A stretch of 64,000 bases of DNA from positions 1,206,407-1,270,406 of the forward strand of contig NZ_KK073875.1 in NCBI RefSeq assembly GCF_000585395.1, read 5' to 3'. Position 1 is the first letter of the stretch. Each line of letters begins with the position of its first letter. The position numbers and the translations under genes were made by a program. A model generated the notes under the pieces. The model made no database searches. It saw only the letters and a program-made list of their open reading frames with translations, and was not told the origin of the DNA. Below, piece by piece: positions 1-8,743 of this stretch. The DNA is from Saccharibacillus sacchari DSM 19268. Its GTDB lineage: Bacteria; Bacillota; Bacilli; Paenibacillales; Paenibacillaceae.

Positions 1-3000
1 GCTCCGTTCTCCATTGAACGCTCCAACTCTCGCACAAAGCGGCGATTCTGTTCGGTCAACTCGGTTTTGACCTCTTTTAAGCGTACGATATGCTCGTTTT
101 TGTTCAGGCGCGAAGGGACGGACTTGAGTGCTTTTCCTCCCTTCGTCACCTCGATCTCAGGCAGGCCGCGGTCGTTGATCGCCAACTTCACTTCGACGTC
201 GTCGACCTGGTGCAGCTCCGTATAGACCTTAAGCTCGTCCATCTTGCCCGCTTCCATATCCCATTGCAAACGGGTCGAGTCCGCATAGCCCGCGCTTCTC
301 GCCAGATTGCCGAGCGCGATCTGACCCGCCGCTCCTTCACTGGCACGGCGCTGCGCACCGAACTGACGGCTTTCGAGCAGGAACTTCTGAATGAAATCGT
401 AACGTCCGCGCAGATCCGGCTCCCGTTTTTTCGCGAGCGGAATCAGGCTGTACGCCAGAAGTTGGTCTTTGCCGCGCTTGGATTCCACCTGCTTGCGCGT
501 ATCTTCCAGCTTCAGCTTGCCTAATACCGCATCGGCAAACAGCTGCGACCGACGGTGGTTCGCGCCGCCCGAGATATACTTGGCGCAATCGTACAGCAGC
601 TTGAAGCGTTCGGCTCCGATCTCCTGATACGCTTCCTCGAACCATTGCACGTCGAACGCCCCGTCGTTGAACTCTTGAGGCGTAATCGGCGAATAATGCG
701 CGACGATCGTTTCTTTTTCCGCCGAGAAGCTTTCGTTGATATGCGCATGGAAATACCAGGCGGCGCTGCGCAGTCCCGGCCAATTCAGGTGCGCCGATAC
801 GATCTCGATCCACTGCGGGGCATACATGGCGGCTTCGAGCAAACGCTGCTCCGAAATTCCCGTGCCTTCGAGCTTTTGCGCAAGCGCGGCCGAGTCGTCG
901 CCTTCCGCCGGATGGCAGACCTTAAGCAGGTGGCTGAGCGATTCCTTTTTCGTCTGGTTGTCGCCGTAACCGTAAATATACCCCCGCACGAACGTTTCCC
1001 CGCCGAGACTGACCAGAATGCGGATAAAAGCATCCAAGCCTTCGATTCGCTGTAAAGCCATCGTCAGCGGAGTCGCTTCGGTTGCCAGATCGCCGCGCGC
1101 CAGCTCGATCTCCAGCAGACGGCCCACGATGGACGCCATGATCGCTTGCAGCGATTCGCTTCGCTCCAGCTCTTCGGGCGGATGGCTCGTCAGATGGCGC
1201 ATCATGTAATTGGCATTTTCGCCCAAAAGCTGCTTGTACACCTCGTTGTCGCCGATGAAGCCAAGCGTATGCGCTTTGAAAACCATTCGGATATCCAGCA
1301 TCGAACGGAAATGGACCGCATCGAATTCCTGTTGTCTGCGGTCGTAACGGTAACACAGCGATACGTAACGTTTGAACGACGCATCGTCGTGCACGCTCCG
1401 GCGCAGGACGATCATCCAGTCGCCCGCAAGCGCCGCCCAAACCGGCTTTTCTTTTTGCGGCGCTTGCTCCGGAAACTCCGCCAAAAGCCGTTCCATGGCG
1501 GAAGCCGCCGTCTCGAAAACAGGTGCCGGGGCAGCGTCCGCGTAAAAGGCGCCGATCAGCGTGCAAACGGCATCCGCGTAACGGCACTTGTCCAACACTT
1601 TCCACAGATTTTTCAACCGTTCGAGCGGGTACAGACCCGAAACGAATTCTTCCCGCCAGCCGTCGAGCAGACGAATCCGCTGCATTTTCTGATAATCGTA
1701 ATAATCGGAAAATTCGCTGTAGAAGTCGTCCAGCGTTCCCGACAATTCCTTGGTTTCCACGATCATGTACAGGTTCAGCAGCTCTTCCGCTCCGAATCCG
1801 CTGTTTTCCAGGTAAGCCGACCATTTTTCGGCCAACGGGTACAGTTCCAGCGCAGGGTCCCGGGCATAATCCGGTTCCAGCATCGGAATGTTCGAACCCG
1901 TGTTGTAAGCCGTCTGGCGAAGCTCGGTGCCGAGCAGCAGCTTCTCTTTGGAACCCGCGTAATATTGCACTTCGTACTCCGTATCTCGCAAGCTGTGCAC
2001 CAATTCGTCCAACCCGCGAATGAACCCGGCCGCCCTCTCCTCGTCCAACGAAAAAACCCGATCGAAATCCGCCTGTTCGCCGCCCGGCTGCATCAGCCAC
2101 TCTTCGGTCGCGTCGGGATCATACAACCCGAATCCTTTGGCCGCCGAGTATTCGCTGCGCGTGCCCGGAGAGTCCAACTTTTTAAGCAATTGCGATTCTT
2201 TCGGCGTCGGATCGCTCACTTTTTGCGCCAGCGGCAGCAATCGCTCATAGTCCTCCGCGCGCTCCTCGTCAGCCGACAGCTCGGTCAGCAGTTCCAAGCC
2301 GGCCAGACGCTGAAGTTCGGTTTTCGCGCCGAGCAAGCGGTCCAGAGCGTTTTCGAGCGAAGCCTGCGGTTGGCTCAACAACAGGCCGATCGCGCTTTGA
2401 CGGAGCGATCCTGTTTTGAGCTTCAGCAGCGCTTCGACCCGCTGCAGCTCGGAATCGCTCAAATCGAGGCCGCGAGCGCGTTTCAAAGCCGTTTCGCGGT
2501 TATGCATGTTTTTATCCGACAGCATGGAGAAAATGAACTCCCGCTGCTTCACTTCTTCCGGATGGACCAAGAAGAATTTTAATAAATCATTGCGGCGGTC
2601 GGCATTCATCAGAGGAGACAAGTCGATCAGGCGGGATACCCATTCGCGATCCATGTCGTACGCCGTCAGATACATCATTTTGCGCAGGATTCCCGCAGGG
2701 TCGTAAGTGTAGGACAAGAAGTCGAGCGCACCCGACTTTTTGCTGATCGGCTTGGTCAGCCCATCGCTGAGCACCGAGGCCAAAGCTTCAAACTGCTCGC
2801 GGCGCGCTTCTTTGTCGTCGAGACCGGGAGCGCGATGGACCTTCAGTTTTCTCCGCTCATTTTCCATCCAAGAAATGGATTCATTTTCTTCGTCTTCGCT
2901 TATCCACTCCAAGGCGTAATCGTATGTATAGTTGTTCATCATCCAATACAGCAGCTCGGGATCGCGCTCGCCGCCGAGCAGAACATGCAGCGCCGAGACA

Positions 3001-4076
3001 TATTTGAAATGTTCGTATTGGCTCATGGAAATCACGTATTGCGCCGCTACTTTGCGATAATGCGGTCCGTTTTCCATGATGCGGTTCACGCGCGCCGGAA
3101 GCTCGCTTTCTTCGATCAGCCCCTGGGTGAACAGCCCGACGAACACGTCCTGAGCGTTGCTCGAATCCAACCATTCCTCGCGCAGCTTGGCATCGTTCAT
3201 TCCCGAGTAGATCTTTTCCAGCATCTTGGCGACCGCTCGTTCGTCGGACACGTCAAACGGCATTCCCGTCCATACGGCGGCGGCGCGCACGATCGAAGCG
3301 TACCGAACGAATCCGTTATCCAGAATCAATTTGAGCAAATAAGCAAAAGCCTCTGCCGTGCCGAAGTCCATGCTTTCCACGATCGATTGGCGCAGTCCTT
3401 CCTGCAGGCGCGCGGCGATCAGCAGATCCCCCACCAGCGCGTGCATATCGGATCGGTGACTCATCAGCATGCCGGAAATCATCTGCCGGGTAAGCAATGC
3501 AGTCTGGTTCTCGCCGAGAATAATGTCTCTCAGTGCCGCTTCGACTGTCGGATCATGGTCGTCCAGCTGCTGAGCGATCAGATCGGGCAGAACATGGCTG
3601 ACGCGATAAAAATTGCTCGTATGGGCATTCGAATATTCGCGCTCCGTCAGGTACTTCTCCAACGTAAAGCCTGCCGCTTCCATCCATAACAAGCCGACGA
3701 TCTTCGTCAGAACGCGAACCACATGCACAGACGGCTCAGAAGTGCGGAACGGACGTCGCATATACCCGTTGGCATACGGATATTCGGCGGCCTGATCGAT
3801 CATTCGCTTCGCCCGCGAAGAGATCGCTTCTCCGGCCAATGCAAAAACGGCTTGTTCCAGCGGCTTCAATAAGGCATGCGGCTGCGTTTTGGATGCGTCG
3901 CCCAACAGTTGGCGCATTCGCTGCACGGGCTCGTAATGCTCATTCACGTAACCGTACTCCGCAATCTCCAACAGGCAGGCCGCAATCGATGCCTCCGGGC
4001 CTCCCATTTTGCCTGCGCGTTCTTTCAGCGTTTCAAAATACTGCTCTTCCCGCTTCTGCTGCAACTCTTCGTTCAT
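1..4076 (-). CDS. DUF4132 domain protein, C-terminus cut by window edge
   Basis: A single open frame of about 1358 codons runs from an ATG at 4076 (good GGGAGG site about 10 nt upstream) off the left edge, so the C-terminus is missing. Most of the protein is helical and Leu/Glu/Arg-rich. The last visible 150 residues carry features I associate with DUF4132: ALGNLARSAGYADSTRLQW, then DDVEVKLAINDRGLPEIEV, then a lysine-rich GGKALKSVPSRL stretch. DUF4132 is shared with the E. coli MolR/YehI group and its biochemistry is unknown to me. It lies 53 bp after a small ubiquitin-like candidate and is probably co-transcribed with it. Several antisense frames over 250 codons overlap it and are shadows. 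Family assignment is fairly secure; function is not known. Confidence 0.8.
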   Translation of the reverse strand, partial: MNEELQQKREEQYFETLKERAGKMGGPEASIAACLLEIAEYGYVNEHYEPVQRMRQLLGDASKTQPHALLKPLEQAVFALAGEAISSRAKRMIDQAAEYPYANGYMRRPFRTSEPSVHVVRVLTKIVGLLWMEAAGFTLEKYLTEREYSNAHTSNFYRVSHVLPDLIAQQLDDHDPTVEAALRDIILGENQTALLTRQMISGMLMSHRSDMHALVGDLLIAARLQEGLRQSIVESMDFGTAEAFAYLLKLILDNGFVRYASIVRAAAVWTGMPFDVSDERAVAKMLEKIYSGMNDAKLREEWLDSSNAQDVFVGLFTQGLIEESELPARVNRIMENGPHYRKVAAQYVISMSQYEHFKYVSALHVLLGGERDPELLYWMMNNYTYDYALEWISEDEENESISWMENERRKLKVHRAPGLDDKEARREQFEALASVLSDGLTKPISKKSGALDFLSYTYDPAGILRKMMYLTAYDMDREWVSRLIDLSPLMNADRRNDLLKFFLVHPEEVKQREFIFSMLSDKNMHNRETALKRARGLDLSDSELQRVEALLKLKTGSLRQSAIGLLLSQPQASLENALDRLLGAKTELQRLAGLELLTELSADEERAEDYERLLPLAQKVSDPTPKESQLLKKLDSPGTRSEYSAAKGFGLYDPDATEEWLMQPGGEQADFDRVFSLDEERAAGFIRGLDELVHSLRDTEYEVQYYAGSKEKLLLGTELRQTAYNTGSNIPMLEPDYARDPALELYPLAEKWSAYLENSGFGAEELLNLYMIVETKELSGTLDDFYSEFSDYYDYQKMQRIRLLDGWREEFVSGLYPLERLKNLWKVLDKCRYADAVCTLIGAFYADAAPAPVFETAASAMERLLAEFPEQAPQKEKPVWAALAGDWMIVLRRSVHDDASFKRYVSLCYRYDRRQQEFDAVHFRSMLDIRMVFKAHTLGFIGDNEVYKQLLGENANYMMRHLTSHPPEELERSESLQAIMASIVGRLLEIELARGDLATEATPLTMALQRIEGLDAFIRILVSLGGETFVRGYIYGYGDNQTKKESLSHLLKVCHPAEGDDSAALAQKLEGTGISEQRLLEAAMYAPQWIEIVSAHLNWPGLRSAAWYFHAHINESFSAEKETIVAHYSPITPQEFNDGAFDVQWFEEAYQEIGAERFKLLYDCAKYISGGANHRRSQLFADAVLGKLKLEDTRKQVESKRGKDQLLAYSLIPLAKKREPDLRGRYDFIQKFLLESRQFGAQRRASEGAAGQIALGNLARSAGYADSTRLQWDMEAGKMDELKVYTELHQVDDVEVKLAINDRGLPEIEVTKGGKALKSVPSRLNKNEHIVRLKEVKTELTEQNRRFVRELERSMENG

Positions 4077-4129
4077 CTTTCGTTCGCCTCCCTAAGTTTT
4101 GATTCGCCCTATGCGATGCGCGATTCAGA

Positions 4130-4552
4130 TTACCTGCCCCATAGCCCGCCCGTCAGCATCGTAAAGCGCATGAACACAACTTCGTCGCCGTCTGCCAGTG
4201 TTAACGGAGCATCCAATCCGGTGACTTCTTCCTGACGCACAAAAACCCGATACAAACCATCCTCAAAGCCCAATAGCGCAGCCGCTACAGCCGAATCCTC
4301 ATTAACCGGCTGCTCACCGTAAATCGCCTCAAAGCCGACTTTCCCGTCCTTTGCGCCACTGTCGATCTGCTGCTCGGTTAGCGCCCGAAGCAGATCGTCG
4401 CCCGTGCGCCGTTCTTCGTATTCACTTACCGTCAGTCGTACGATTTGTTCGATCAACTCGCGCAATGTGCGCGGCATGCCGGGCAAGTCCAGCTCGCGCC
4501 CGGCTATCCCGCGCTTGCGACCCGGACTTTTGACCAATGCGGTCAGCTTCAT
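4130..4552 (-). CDS. Small protein with a ubiquitin-like (beta-grasp) look, first gene of the DUF4132 operon
   Basis: 140 residues. A GGGAGG site 7 nt before the ATG at 4552 (MKLTALVKSPG) decides the start over an upstream in-frame start at 4615 that has no such site. I do not recognise a named family. The protein begins with a basic beta-strand-like segment, has a central helix (TLRELIEQIVRLTVSEYEER), and ends ADGDEVVFMRFTMLTGGLWGR. That ending resembles the MoaD/ThiS pattern of an acidic DGDEV turn, a hydrophobic strand and a Gly-Gly near the C-terminus, here followed by LWGR. It directly precedes the DUF4132 gene (53 bp gap) and follows a terminator, so the two genes probably form a unit. 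The fold is inferred from pattern only. Confidence 0.6.
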   Translation of the reverse strand: MKLTALVKSPGRKRGIAGRELDLPGMPRTLRELIEQIVRLTVSEYEERRTGDDLLRALTEQQIDSGAKDGKVGFEAIYGEQPVNEDSAVAAALLGFEDGLYRVFVRQEEVTGLDAPLTLADGDEVVFMRFTMLTGGLWGR

Positions 4553-4671
4553 CGTTGTTCCTCCCTCGCAATTCGACTCCGTATGATCTTGCCTGGTCAA
4601 GAGTATCTTATCCAAAAAAGCGAATGCGTGTTCCCGTATTACTTAAGCTCTATTCTACCAGAATTCGCCAC

Positions 4672-4703
4672 GCAAAAAAACCCGCCGCAAGAGCGGTCGG
4701 GTC
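4672..4703 (-). terminator. Rho-independent terminator after the acyl-CoA dehydrogenase
   Basis: Read on the minus strand: an 8-bp GC-rich stem (CCCG-A-CCGC / GCGGCGGG, one bulged A, loop TCTT) followed by seven T. It separates the acyl-CoA dehydrogenase gene from the DUF4132 unit. Confidence 0.75.
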
Positions 4704-4806
4704 TTAGGCGCAAAGTCTTGGATCTTGGAGAAGGTCTGCAAAAAGCCAGGTCTTCTGTCGTGAAGCCAAATTTCCTGTTCGAAAAAGCCGATCGAAGATT
4801 CCAAGC

Positions 4807-6114
4807 TTATTCGTCCAAAGCCGTCCGTGCCAACGATTGAAGAACCGCATCTTCCATCGGCGGATTATGCAAACCCGCCCGCACGTCCCGATAATACCGC
4901 TCCAACGGCACGCTTCTCGACAAGCTGGCTCCGCCCACGATCTTCATTGCTTTATCGACGACTTGCGCGGCAAGATGGGTCGCATTGTATTTGACCCAGC
5001 CGAATTCCGGCCGCATCGTCGCGCGTTCATCGGGCAGCCGATCCCAGCGATCGGCAATATCGTACAGAGCCGTACGGGCCAGGCGCAGCTCGCTATCTAT
5101 CTGTCCGATCCATTGGCGAATATGAGGAAGCGTCGCGATCGGCTCCTTCAAGCTGTTCGGCGTATAGTTTTTGGCAAAATTCAGGGCATAATCGCGCGCA
5201 GCGTAAGCAATGCCCAAGTAGCAGGCCGGAATATGCAGCATCCAGCCGTCTCCGTCGTCCACGCCGCCTTTTTTTTCTCCGGGCGCGTAGATTCCCATCA
5301 CCTGCTCATCCGGTACAAAGACCTCATTAAGCACAATATCGTGACTGCCTGTTGCCCGCATGCCGAGCGTATCCCAGGTTTCTTCCAAGGTCACGCCTGC
5401 CGCAGAGCGAAGCTCGGCCGCACGCCGCTCGGAAGCTTGCGCGCGGCGCACGATTTCCTCAAGCTCCGGCAACGACGTTCCGTCCGCATCGAACGGAGAT
5501 CCGGCCGCGTATGCCGGTTCGTCGGCTTCGCCTCCCAGGCGAACAATGAAATCTCCGACTTCCGGTGAATTCTCAATACCCGCGCTCACGATATAATCCG
5601 TCAGCAGCGGACTAAGCGTACTGTACGTTTTACGCCCGCTCAGCTTCCAGCCGCCTTCAACGCGAACCGCCGTCGTCTGCGGGCGACCGCCGCGCGTCGG
5701 ACTTCCGGTCGCGCGTTCGCTGGCGAACTTGTTGATCATCGCTCCCGAACCCGCCGCATCCCGGCAAAATTTTGAGTAGCTCGGCTCCGGCCAGATATCC
5801 GTCTCCCGGTAATGCAGCATCATCCCGCCGTGCCAGCCCGCGCTGAGCGCCGTCGAACCGTCGCCGCGCGCGATCCGCTCTTGCACCAACAGCCATTCGT
5901 ACAACGATGCGCCGTCGCCGCCCTGCTCCTCGGACAGCGTCAGCTTGGCATATCCGGCCGCTTTCAGCTCTTCGAAGTTTTCGAACGGAAACGAACCTTC
6001 CTGGTCGTGCTTGGCGGCCCGTTCCGCAAAACGTTCGGCCAGTCGATCGGCCCACGCTACAAGCTTCGCTTCACGTTCGTTTCTGACAAATGCGTCTATC
6101 GCTTTTTTCCTCAA
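4807..6114 (-). CDS. Acyl-CoA dehydrogenase family flavoprotein
   Basis: 435 residues, normal length for the family. The N-terminal helical domain contains GYAKLTLSEEQGGDGASL, the middle beta domain contains WKLSGRKTYSTLSPL and TWDTLGMRATGSHDIVL, and the C-terminal helices contain VDKAMKIVGGASLSRSVPLERYYRDVRAG. These are the usual acyl-CoA dehydrogenase landmarks for FAD and substrate binding. The frame opens with TTG at 6114, about 10 nt after GGAAGGG; no in-frame ATG lies nearby. The substrate cannot be read from sequence. The branch resembling SfnB/DszC-type flavin monooxygenases also belongs to this fold, so a monooxygenase role is possible. It is monocistronic, with its own terminator downstream and a 500-bp repeat-containing gap upstream. 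Confidence 0.85.
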   Translation of the reverse strand: MRKKAIDAFVRNEREAKLVAWADRLAERFAERAAKHDQEGSFPFENFEELKAAGYAKLTLSEEQGGDGASLYEWLLVQERIARGDGSTALSAGWHGGMMLHYRETDIWPEPSYSKFCRDAAGSGAMINKFASERATGSPTRGGRPQTTAVRVEGGWKLSGRKTYSTLSPLLTDYIVSAGIENSPEVGDFIVRLGGEADEPAYAAGSPFDADGTSLPELEEIVRRAQASERRAAELRSAAGVTLEETWDTLGMRATGSHDIVLNEVFVPDEQVMGIYAPGEKKGGVDDGDGWMLHIPACYLGIAYAARDYALNFAKNYTPNSLKEPIATLPHIRQWIGQIDSELRLARTALYDIADRWDRLPDERATMRPEFGWVKYNATHLAAQVVDKAMKIVGGASLSRSVPLERYYRDVRAGLHNPPMEDAVLQSLARTALDE

Positions 6115-6242
6115 TTCCGCTCATCCCTTCCGCTTTTCCGCTGTACGATTTCTTTCTCTCTATTATAGAGAAAAAAATACCCGCAAAGCAAAGCGAATGA
6201 CTCGGATTTGTGAATGCGACCGATAAAATCCGTCGGCTCGGC

Positions 6243-6436
6243 TAACGGATTCTATGTCCCTTAGAAGCCGAAATCAAACCTCTTCGCGATTTTAACGGAT
6301 CGTATTGCCGTTAGGTGCTCATTTCCCCGCTTTTTCCAACAAAATCAAGCCAATTCCTGCTCTAAGCGTCATCTGAATCCGTTAGAATTTTCAAACTGCT
6401 CAAAACAGCTTCTAAGCGTTATCTCGATCCGTTAAA
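6243..6436. repeat. Array of four TAACGGAT...CTTAG units at 50-bp spacing, two direct and two inverted
   Basis: The 517-bp gap between the acyl-CoA dehydrogenase and the GNAT gene holds four copies of a roughly 25-bp unit of form TAACGGAT-n10-CTTAGAAG. Plus-strand units start near 6243 and 6293. Inverted units have their TCCGTTA ends at 6378-6384 and 6428-6434. The spacing is 50 bp within each pair and the spacers are unrelated to each other. I see no gene in this gap. Confidence 0.7.
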
Positions 6437-6632
6437 ACTACATACGACCGTGCCGCTGCAATCTTTTCGCCTCGTCTTCGCCCTCTTGCGAATTCGCACC
6501 GGAGCTTGCAGCGGTCGGAACGACGCCGATCGGCATCCTCCAAACGCATGTTGTTCATCCGCCGAGGGCTGCGCCGCCATCCCGCTTGACCCGCCGAGGC
6601 TCAGGATCAATCACAAAATGCTGGCTGTTTTT

Positions 6633-7112
6633 TCACAGCTTTTTAGCCATCGTATAATCCGTAATCGCATATCCGGCTTTCTGATACACATGCAGCGCCG
6701 TCTGGTTATGACCGAACACGTGCAACCCGATCGTCGCCGCTCCGAGCGAACGCGCCGTGTCATCCAACGCCTTCATCGCCGCCTGCCCGAACCCTTGGCC
6801 CCGATACTCGTCTTCAATGATAATGTCATACAAAAAAGCCCGCACTCCCGTCGGCTTATCCGAAACATCAAGCCAAACATAACCGACGCTCGCCTGCTGT
6901 CCTTCTTGGCGCACAACATATAAATATTGCTCTTTGCTATGTATCCCGTCCGGCAAATACTTCCGATACGTCTCTTCCGAAAGCTCCAACGCTTCCTCTT
7001 CCGTCCAACTCCCCGCCTTAACCTTATCCTCCGCATACTCCACGACCGAACGCGCCCGATACACACCGAACTCTTCCTCCGTCATCAACTCCAAAATCAC
7101 TTTCCGCTCCAT
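6633..7112 (-). CDS. GNAT family N-acetyltransferase
   Basis: 159 residues with the GNAT core: VGYVWLDVSD, then FLYDIIIEDEYRGQGFGQAAM (beta4 and the RGxGxG/A acetyl-CoA loop), then a late IGLHVFGHNQTALHVYQKAGY motif. A likely cytosolic acetyl-CoA-dependent acyltransferase; the acceptor is unknown. A GGAG site lies 6 nt before the ATG. It is separated from the upstream radical SAM gene by a terminator and a family-1 inverted repeat, so it is probably transcribed alone. Confidence 0.9.
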   Translation of the reverse strand: MERKVILELMTEEEFGVYRARSVVEYAEDKVKAGSWTEEEALELSEETYRKYLPDGIHSKEQYLYVVRQEGQQASVGYVWLDVSDKPTGVRAFLYDIIIEDEYRGQGFGQAAMKALDDTARSLGAATIGLHVFGHNQTALHVYQKAGYAITDYTMAKKL

Positions 7113-7162
7113 CTTTCCGCTCCTTTTTGTTTATATATTTTGTTTATGTATTCAGATACAAC

Positions 7163-7186
7163 AAAAAACCGCCCTTCGAGCGGTTT
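7163..7186 (-). terminator. Terminator after the radical SAM gene
   Basis: Minus-strand hairpin AAACCGCTCGAAGGGCGGTT followed by T residues. It lies beyond the family-1 repeat that directly follows the radical SAM stop codon. Confidence 0.65.
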
Positions 7187-7229
7187 AATCTTTTGAACTT
7201 CCTTACTTCTAAAAAAACGAGCGTACCCA

Positions 7230-7346
7230 GCGGAGGGAGAAATTCAGTGAAAAACGCCTTTGAACCCGGAAATTCAGAAACGGCATGTATGCCGTTCCTG
7301 AATTTCCGGGTGAGACAGCGTCTTTCACGAATTTCTCCCGCTGCGC
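7230..7346 (+). repeat. Family-1 inverted repeat, copy a (reference copy)
   Basis: A 117-bp imperfect palindrome. Outer arms are GCGGAGGGAGAAATTC and GAATTTCTCCCGC, the next stem is GTGAAAAACG / CGTCTTTCAC, and the inner stem begins ACCCGGAAATTC / GAATTTCCGGGT. The internal loop has CCTTTGA on one side and GAGACAG on the other, both conserved in nearly all other copies. It ends 4 bp before the radical SAM stop codon. Confidence 0.85.
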
Positions 7347-7350
7347 CTAG

Positions 7351-8277
7351 TCACGCTCCAAACCGTGTCCGATACCCGCACTTCCGGCACAACTCCTCAA
7401 CCGCCTCACGGCGAGAGAACCCGTACACGATATCATTGGCGCGCTTGCTTTCCACGATCTCGGAAAACTCCTGCTCCAGCACGTTGCCGAGCTTCATCAC
7501 GCCTTCGCCGTCCAGGCAGCAAGGCACCACTGTGCCGTCGACCAGAATAGCCGCATGATTGCGCAGAGCGTGACAGAAGCCTTTTCCGTCATCCTCCGGC
7601 GCGCTCAGACTCGGCCATTGGAATTCATGATCCTGGTTGAGATAAACGTTGCCGGACACTTTCAATCCTTTGCCCCGTTCCACCTTTTCCTCGATCCGGT
7701 AATCCAAATTGTATTCGCGCTCGATCAGCTCCAACGTCTCGCGGTTGCGGCTGCGTGCGGCGTTGGTCATATTGTCCTCGGTCAGATTCCAGAGCCGGAA
7801 CGAGAACAGCACCTTATTGGCCGCATCATCCCGGGACGCCTCGCGCACGAACGACAGAATCTCGTTCAGATAACCGTCGCGATCCGTCGAGCCCGCATGG
7901 CCGTCGAAACTGTGCAGCGAGAAGTTCATCTGGCGCAGCGCCGGCTTGCCGAGCAGCTTGTCGCGGTTCTTTTTGATCAGCGTGCCGTTGGTGGTGATAT
8001 TGACTTTCAAACCGCGCTCGTGCGCCGCATCCAGCAGCAGATCGATCTTCGGATGCAATAGCGGTTCTCCTTTTACATGCAAATAGATATGGTTCGTATG
8101 CGGGTCGATCTTATCCAAAATCTGCTCGAACGTCTCCGGCTTGATAAACTTGGCTTGACGCTCCGTCGGCGGACAAAAGTGGCAGGACAGATTGCATACG
8201 CTCGTAATTTCGATATACACTTTTTTGAATGTTCGCAAAGGTTGACGCTCCATTTCCGGGTAAAATACATGTTCCAC
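7351..8277 (-). CDS. Radical SAM/SPASM protein
   Basis: 308 residues. The N-terminal radical SAM motif SVCNLSCHFC (Cys28, Cys32, Cys35) binds the [4Fe-4S] cluster that cleaves S-adenosylmethionine. KGEPLLHP and VNITTNGTL are the usual SAM-site strands. The C-terminus holds a SPASM-type cysteine set (GFCHALRNH, VVPCCLDGEG, LCRKCG) that should bind auxiliary clusters. Such proteins modify peptides or act as anaerobic maturases; no precursor peptide is visible next to it, so the substrate is unknown. The frame opens with GTG at 8277, but the AAGGA site is only 2 nt away. An ATG at codon 9 has no better site, so the start is uncertain. Confidence 0.85.
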   Translation of the reverse strand: MEHVFYPEMERQPLRTFKKVYIEITSVCNLSCHFCPPTERQAKFIKPETFEQILDKIDPHTNHIYLHVKGEPLLHPKIDLLLDAAHERGLKVNITTNGTLIKKNRDKLLGKPALRQMNFSLHSFDGHAGSTDRDGYLNEILSFVREASRDDAANKVLFSFRLWNLTEDNMTNAARSRNRETLELIEREYNLDYRIEEKVERGKGLKVSGNVYLNQDHEFQWPSLSAPEDDGKGFCHALRNHAAILVDGTVVPCCLDGEGVMKLGNVLEQEFSEIVESKRANDIVYGFSRREAVEELCRKCGYRTRFGA

Positions 8278-8362
8278 GATCCTTATGCACGATACGGATC
8301 ATGTAAAAAGGTTCTGTGTCTATTATGTGTCCCGAGAAGCAAAAGCTCAACCCCGAATCCTT

Positions 8363-8719
8363 TTAAAAACGATCCATCCGCGCTCCGACCAAGCCTTCGA
8401 CGATGATCGAGACCGCCACGACCGGCATTCCCGCCAGCTTTTCGACGCTTGTCTCCACATTGCTGCGAAGCTCGCGGCATACTTCCTGAATCCGTTCGCC
8501 GAAGCGCACATCGATGCGCAGTTCGACGTCCACGCCGTCTTCGAGCACCTTCAGCAGTATTCGGCCGCTTTTTCCCGCCGCGCGCAAACGCTCCGACAGA
8601 TCAGCGGAATCGCCTGTTCCCAACGCCACGCCCTCCGTGTCTACCACCGCTCCGGCCACGATCTTGTGCAGCACTTTCTCCGTCATCGTGATGCGTCCGA
8701 CTCCCGTTTCGATACTCAT
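8363..8719 (-). CDS. Asp23/Gls24 family envelope stress protein
   Basis: 118 residues resembling Asp23/Gls24 proteins (GRITMTEKVLHKIVAGAV near the N-terminus, ELRIDVRFGERIQEVCRELR in the middle, VEGLVG at the end). Family members are small cytoplasmic, often membrane-associated, proteins of cell-envelope homeostasis. The second ATG (8719) is preferred because GGGGAGG lies 7 nt before it but only 1 nt before the ATG at 8725. The gene follows a TetR regulator by 24 bp and is probably in its operon. Confidence 0.8.
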   Translation of the reverse strand: MSIETGVGRITMTEKVLHKIVAGAVVDTEGVALGTGDSADLSERLRAAGKSGRILLKVLEDGVDVELRIDVRFGERIQEVCRELRSNVETSVEKLAGMPVVAVSIIVEGLVGARMDRF

Positions 8720-8743
8720 CGCCATTCCTCCCCTGAATATTCG

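Noticed and set aside
1146-3689. Two long plus-strand frames opposite the DUF4132 gene
   Set aside because: Antisense shadows; the minus frame is continuous for over 1300 codons with family motifs.
6243-6436. CRISPR-like spacing of repeats
   Set aside because: Only four units, half of them inverted, with no cas genes; not a CRISPR array.
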